Shown: piece after piece, positions 6,166 through 8,620 of the stretch
Numbering within the stretch: position 1 is the first letter of the stretch
How the letters are laid out: each line of letters opens with the position of its first letter
Origin: CAZESH01 sp964514665
GTDB lineage: Bacteria; Bacillota; Bacilli; Paenibacillales; KCTC-25726
Direction: 5' to 3'
DNA length: 8,620 bases
Assembly: GCA_964514665.1 (NCBI GenBank)
Contig: CAZESH010000183.1
Coordinates: 1-8,620 of the forward strand
The notes under the pieces: generated by a model
Seen by the model: the letters and a program-made list of their open reading frames with translations, nothing else
What the model was told of the DNA's origin: nothing
Database searches by the model: none
Made by a program: the position numbers and the translations under genes

Positions 6166-7002
6166 ATGATGATGGAAAATCAAAGGCGAATCCTGCGCTT
6201 GAATGGACATACAATGGAACTGGGCAAGCGCACGCTGGTCATGGGCATTTTGAATGCAACCCCCGATTCTTTTTCCGACGGCGGCAGCTTCAACAGCTTG
6301 GACAAAGCGGTGGAGCATGCCAAAAAGATGGTGGAGGAAGGTGCCGACATCATTGACGTTGGAGGGGAATCGACGCGTCCCGGCTCGCAAACCGTTACGC
6401 TGGACGAAGAACTGAGGCGGGTGATTCCGGTAATTGAAGCCCTGTCGGCTCAGCTGGACATTCCCATTTCCATCGATACTTATAAAGCCGAGGTAGCCAG
6501 GCAAGCGCTGCAAGCGGGCGCGCACATCATCAATGATGTGTGGGGCTTCAAGGAAGATCCCGCGATGGCGGGTACAGCCGCGGAATTTGATTGTCCGGTG
6601 ATTTTAATGCATAATCGCAGGAACATGGACTACAGCAATTTCATGGAAGACGTTAAAAGCGATTTGCAGGAAAGCGTCAATTTGGCGCTTGATGCCGGCG
6701 TCCGCAGTGAGCAGATCGTGCTGGATCCGGGGATCGGTTTTGCCAAAACCTATGAGCTTAACCTGGAGCTGATGCGCCGGCTCCATGAATTGCTGGAGCT
6801 GGGTTACCCTTTGCTGCTCGGCACATCGAGGAAAAGCTTTATCCGCCAAACCCTGGGGCTGCCCGCTGATGACGTCGTCGAAGGAACGGCGGCTACGGCA
6901 GTATTGGGGATTGCCAGCGGCTGCGGCATCGTCAGGGTGCATGATGTCAAAGCGGTGAGAAGAGCGGCGGATATGACCGATGCGATTGTGGGAAGAGGAT
7001 AG
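6166..7002 (+). CDS. folP: Dihydropteroate synthase
   Basis: FolP (called sul in B. subtilis) joins p-aminobenzoate to 6-hydroxymethyl-dihydropterin pyrophosphate, giving dihydropteroate; it is the target of sulfonamides. It is a TIM barrel of 278 residues. Seen are MGILNATPDSFSDGG (26-40, loop 1), DVGGESTRPGS (64-74, loop 2), SIDTYKAEVA (102-111), INDVWG (122-127), LDPGIGFAKT (186-195), GTSRKSF (219-225) and IVRVHDV (255-261). These read as intact wild-type motifs, without an insertion in loop 2. Three ATG codons stand in tandem at 6166, 6169 and 6172. The GGAGG site (6158-6162) is only 3 nt from the first but 6 and 9 nt from the others, so initiation probably uses the second or third; the longest form is annotated here. 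Neighbours supply both substrates. Confidence 0.96.
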   Translation: MMMENQRRILRLNGHTMELGKRTLVMGILNATPDSFSDGGSFNSLDKAVEHAKKMVEEGADIIDVGGESTRPGSQTVTLDEELRRVIPVIEALSAQLDIPISIDTYKAEVARQALQAGAHIINDVWGFKEDPAMAGTAAEFDCPVILMHNRRNMDYSNFMEDVKSDLQESVNLALDAGVRSEQIVLDPGIGFAKTYELNLELMRRLHELLELGYPLLLGTSRKSFIRQTLGLPADDVVEGTAATAVLGIASGCGIVRVHDVKAVRRAADMTDAIVGRG

Positions 7003-7028
7003 CGAGGGAAAGGAAGGTCGTTTGCCGG

Positions 7029-7421
7029 ATGGACAAAATGATTTTAAAGGCCATGCAATTTTACGGGTATCATGGTGTTCTTAATGAGGAGCAAAAGCTC
7101 GGACAGCGCTTTGTCGTGGATCTCGAATTGGGTCTCTCCTTGCGGGAAGCGGGATTAAGCGATGATTTGGAAGCGACCGTGAATTATGCGGAAATCTGCG
7201 ATCATGTAAAGCGGATTGTGGAAGGAAGCCCGTTTCGGCTCATAGAAGCTTTAGCGGAATATATTGCATCCTCCCTCTTGGAATCTTATACTAAAATAAT
7301 AAATGTTACGGTTCGCGTGCTAAAGCCGAATCCGCCGGTATCGGTTCATTTTGCCGGTGCTGTCGTGGAAATCGAAAGAACCCGCCATAGAATGGATGAA
7401 AACGATGTCGGCTTCCGTTGA
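7029..7421 (+). CDS. folB: Dihydroneopterin aldolase
   Basis: FolB cleaves 7,8-dihydroneopterin to 6-hydroxymethyl-7,8-dihydropterin and glycolaldehyde in the pterin branch of folate synthesis. The 130-residue protein has the tunnelling-fold layout: FYGYHGVLNEEQKLGQ (11-26) with the substrate-contacting glutamate region, VNYAEI (51-56) with Tyr53, LIEALAE (71-77) with the pterin-anchoring Glu74, and RVLKPNPPV (96-104) with catalytic Lys99. The C-terminal tail after about residue 117 is charged and runs into the start of folK. AGGAAGG (7011-7017) lies 11 nt before ATG 7029, a little long; a second ATG at codon 4 would have an even longer gap, so the first is preferred. The gene begins 26 bp after folP. 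Paralogous FolX-type epimerases are less likely, given the operon. Confidence 0.95.
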   Translation: MDKMILKAMQFYGYHGVLNEEQKLGQRFVVDLELGLSLREAGLSDDLEATVNYAEICDHVKRIVEGSPFRLIEALAEYIASSLLESYTKIINVTVRVLKPNPPVSVHFAGAVVEIERTRHRMDENDVGFR

Positions 7422-7935
7422 TGCATTTATCGCACTTGGATCAAATTTGCAGGACCGGGAAGCCAATCTTCTCAGCGCACTTGATGCATTAAACGCCAAT
7501 CCGCAGGTCGAGGTTGTGGGCTGTTCGGCAATTTATGAAACCGCGCCCGTCGGATTTGTGCACCAACCTTCATTTTTAAATATGGCAGCCCGCATCAGAA
7601 CCGTTCTTAATGCGTCGGAATTGCTGCAAACGTTGTTGAATACCGAGCAAGCATTCGGACGAAAGCGGGATATCCATTGGGGACCGAGAACGCTCGATCT
7701 GGATTTGTTAATCTTCGGGAATGAGCAGATCAACACGCCCTCACTTACGCTCCCCCATCCAAGAATGCTGGAACGGGCTTTTGTTTTGATACCGTTAAGC
7801 GATTTAATCCGGCAGAAATCGTTTGCGGGGAGTGAATCTATATTGGAGACATTGGAGAAACTGGGAGGAAAGGAAGACGTGGTTTTATGGAAAAGAATCA
7901 AGTGGCCCAACGCATCCGGGCATTTCGTAAACTGA
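7405..7935 (+). CDS. folK: 6-hydroxymethyl-7,8-dihydropterin pyrophosphokinase
   Basis: FolK transfers pyrophosphate from ATP to 6-hydroxymethyl-dihydropterin, making the pterin substrate of FolP. Counted from ATG 7405 it has 176 residues. FIALGSNLQDR (8-18) is the N-terminal signature. WGPRTLDLDLLIF (92-104) is the family motif, with Asp98 and Asp100 holding the two magnesium ions. LPHPRMLERAFVLIPL (116-131) completes the ATP and pterin site. The start is uncertain: ATG 7405 has a minimal GGA (7394-7396) at 8 nt; ATG 7396, in frame, would add MKT; a far upstream ATG at 7351 lies deep inside folB and is unlikely. Either start overlaps the folB end (17 or 26 bp), so translation is probably coupled to folB. 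The 3' end overlaps the next gene by 49 bp. Confidence 0.93.
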   Translation: MSASVDAFIALGSNLQDREANLLSALDALNANPQVEVVGCSAIYETAPVGFVHQPSFLNMAARIRTVLNASELLQTLLNTEQAFGRKRDIHWGPRTLDLDLLIFGNEQINTPSLTLPHPRMLERAFVLIPLSDLIRQKSFAGSESILETLEKLGGKEDVVLWKRIKWPNASGHFVN

Positions 7936-8096
7936 AGGGCTACACGCAAAGCGAGCTTGCGGATATGCTGGACGTTTCCATTGCGGTTCTAGGCTCCATT
8001 GAACGGGGAACACGCAAAGCCGATACCAGAATCCTGCAGCACATTGCCGAGGTGCTGGGAATCGACCAAGACGAGCTGACGGCTAAACGGCAGTGA
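7887..8096 (+). CDS. Small Cro/C1-type (XRE) helix-turn-helix protein
   Basis: This 69-residue protein is little more than one HTH_3 domain: helices across about 3-17, QSELADMLDV (21-30) and SIAVLGSIERGTRKA (31-45) as the DNA-reading pair, then DTRILQHIAEVLGID (46-60). It should bind DNA, probably as a dimer, but no target can be named. A protein of the same size and position, YazB, lies between folK and dusB in B. subtilis; its function is not established as far as I know. GGAAG (7872-7876) lies 10 nt before ATG 7887. The first 49 bp overlap the end of folK in another frame, and the reading frame is clearly real because the HTH pattern starts within the overlap. Local regulation of the folate operon is possible but unproven. 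Confidence 0.88.
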   Translation: MEKNQVAQRIRAFRKLKGYTQSELADMLDVSIAVLGSIERGTRKADTRILQHIAEVLGIDQDELTAKRQ

Positions 8097-8114
8097 AAGG
8101 AAGTTCATCATACA

Positions 8115-8620
8115 ATGTTAAAAATCGGACAGATTAAATTGAAGAATAACGTGGTGCTCGCTCCTATGGCGGGCGTTTGCAATCCGGCTTTCCGTTTGAT
8201 TGCCAAAGAATTCGGAACCGGACTCGTCTGCGCCGAAATGGTCAGCGATAAAGCGATCGTTCACGGCAATGAGCGGACGAAGCAGATGCTCTATGTGGAT
8301 GAGCGCGAAAAGCCGCTTAGTTTGCAGATTTTTGGAGGCGACAAGGAAACGTTGGTAGAGGCTGCGAAAGTGGTTGACCGTCAAACCAATGCCGATATCA
8401 TCGACATCAACATGGGTTGTCCCGTTCCGAAAATCACGAAATCGGACGCCGGAGCCAAGTGGCTGCTTGATCCTGGAAAAATAGAGGAGATGGTTTCTGC
8501 TGTGGTGGAAGCGGTGGAAAAACCGGTGACCGTAAAGATGAGAATGGGTTGGGATGCCGAGCACATCCTGGCTATGGATAACGCCAAGGCGATTGAACGA
8601 GCGGGCGGACAGGCGGTCAG
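8115..8620 (+). CDS. dusB: tRNA-dihydrouridine synthase, DusB type (3' end outside the window)
   Basis: The reading frame opens at ATG 8115 and stays open to the last base, giving 168 complete codons of a protein normally about 320-340 residues long. Dus enzymes are FMN-dependent and reduce specific uridines to dihydrouridine in tRNA with NADPH. Visible are the FMN-binding APMAGV (16-21), the AEMVSDKAI segment (40-48), QIFGG (71-75), the catalytic Cys102 in NMGCPVPKI, and VTVKMRMGW (138-146) with the FMN-contacting Lys141. GCPVPKI is typical of the DusB group; the APMAGVCNPAFR opening resembles the Firmicutes member next to the folate operon in B. subtilis (formerly yacF). A run AAAGGAAG (about 8096-8103) lies 11 nt upstream of the start, overlapping the previous stop by one base. 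The missing C-terminal part would contain the RNA-binding helical domain. Confidence 0.93.
   Translation, partial: MLKIGQIKLKNNVVLAPMAGVCNPAFRLIAKEFGTGLVCAEMVSDKAIVHGNERTKQMLYVDEREKPLSLQIFGGDKETLVEAAKVVDRQTNADIIDINMGCPVPKITKSDAGAKWLLDPGKIEEMVSAVVEAVEKPVTVKMRMGWDAEHILAMDNAKAIERAGGQAV

Noticed and set aside
7351..7404. Longer folK beginning at ATG 7351
   Set aside because: It would overlap folB by 71 bp and add 18 residues without family similarity; ATG 7405 or 7396 matches the usual N-terminus.
1..8620. A previously undescribed defence, mobile or secondary-metabolite system
   Set aside because: Every gene over the whole window belongs to a familiar housekeeping family in a conserved order, with no transposase, integrase, repeat array or block of foreign-looking codon use.

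Overview
The window is a dense stretch of housekeeping genes, all on the + strand, from a Gram-positive of the order Bacillales. The order coaX-hslO-cysK-pabB-pabA-pabC-folP-folB-folK-HTH-dusB matches the well-known folate-operon neighbourhood of Bacillus subtilis. Two things point towards Paenibacillaceae (Paenibacillus, Cohnella or a relative) rather than Bacillus itself: a nadC tail directly before coaX, and coding DNA that by eye is slightly above 50% GC. That placement is inference, not a database result.

Layout. Positions 1-222 hold the end of nadC (NAD synthesis), overlapping by 4 bp with coaX (type III pantothenate kinase, 219-983). hslO (redox chaperone Hsp33, 1002-1868) follows 18 bp later. 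A 132-bp gap carries a clear sigma-A type promoter and an AT-rich leader with a partial dyad, ahead of cysK (O-acetylserine sulfhydrylase, 2001-2936). A hairpin terminator follows cysK. A 189-bp gap holds weaker promoter candidates for the next unit. That unit runs pabB (3126-4664), pabA (4685-5272), pabC (5269-6144), folP (6166-7002), folB (7029-7421), folK (about 7405-7935), a 69-residue Cro/C1-type HTH protein (7887-8096) and dusB (from 8115, leaving the window). Every intergenic gap inside it is 26 bp or less, and three junctions overlap.

How the genes work together. PabA supplies ammonia from glutamine to PabB, which aminates chorismate. PabC cleaves aminodeoxychorismate to p-aminobenzoate. 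FolB and FolK convert dihydroneopterin to 6-hydroxymethyl-dihydropterin pyrophosphate, and FolP joins this to p-aminobenzoate to give dihydropteroate. folE, folC and folA are not in the window. nadC and coaX serve two other cofactors (NAD, coenzyme A), and hslO and cysK relate to oxidative stress and thiol supply.

I found no mobile element, CRISPR array, RNA gene, broken gene or unknown multi-gene system. The observations most worth checking are the cysK leader, the TrpE-like PIAGT motif in PabB, and the HTH gene overlapping the end of folK. No stretch above 300 bases lacks a gene.
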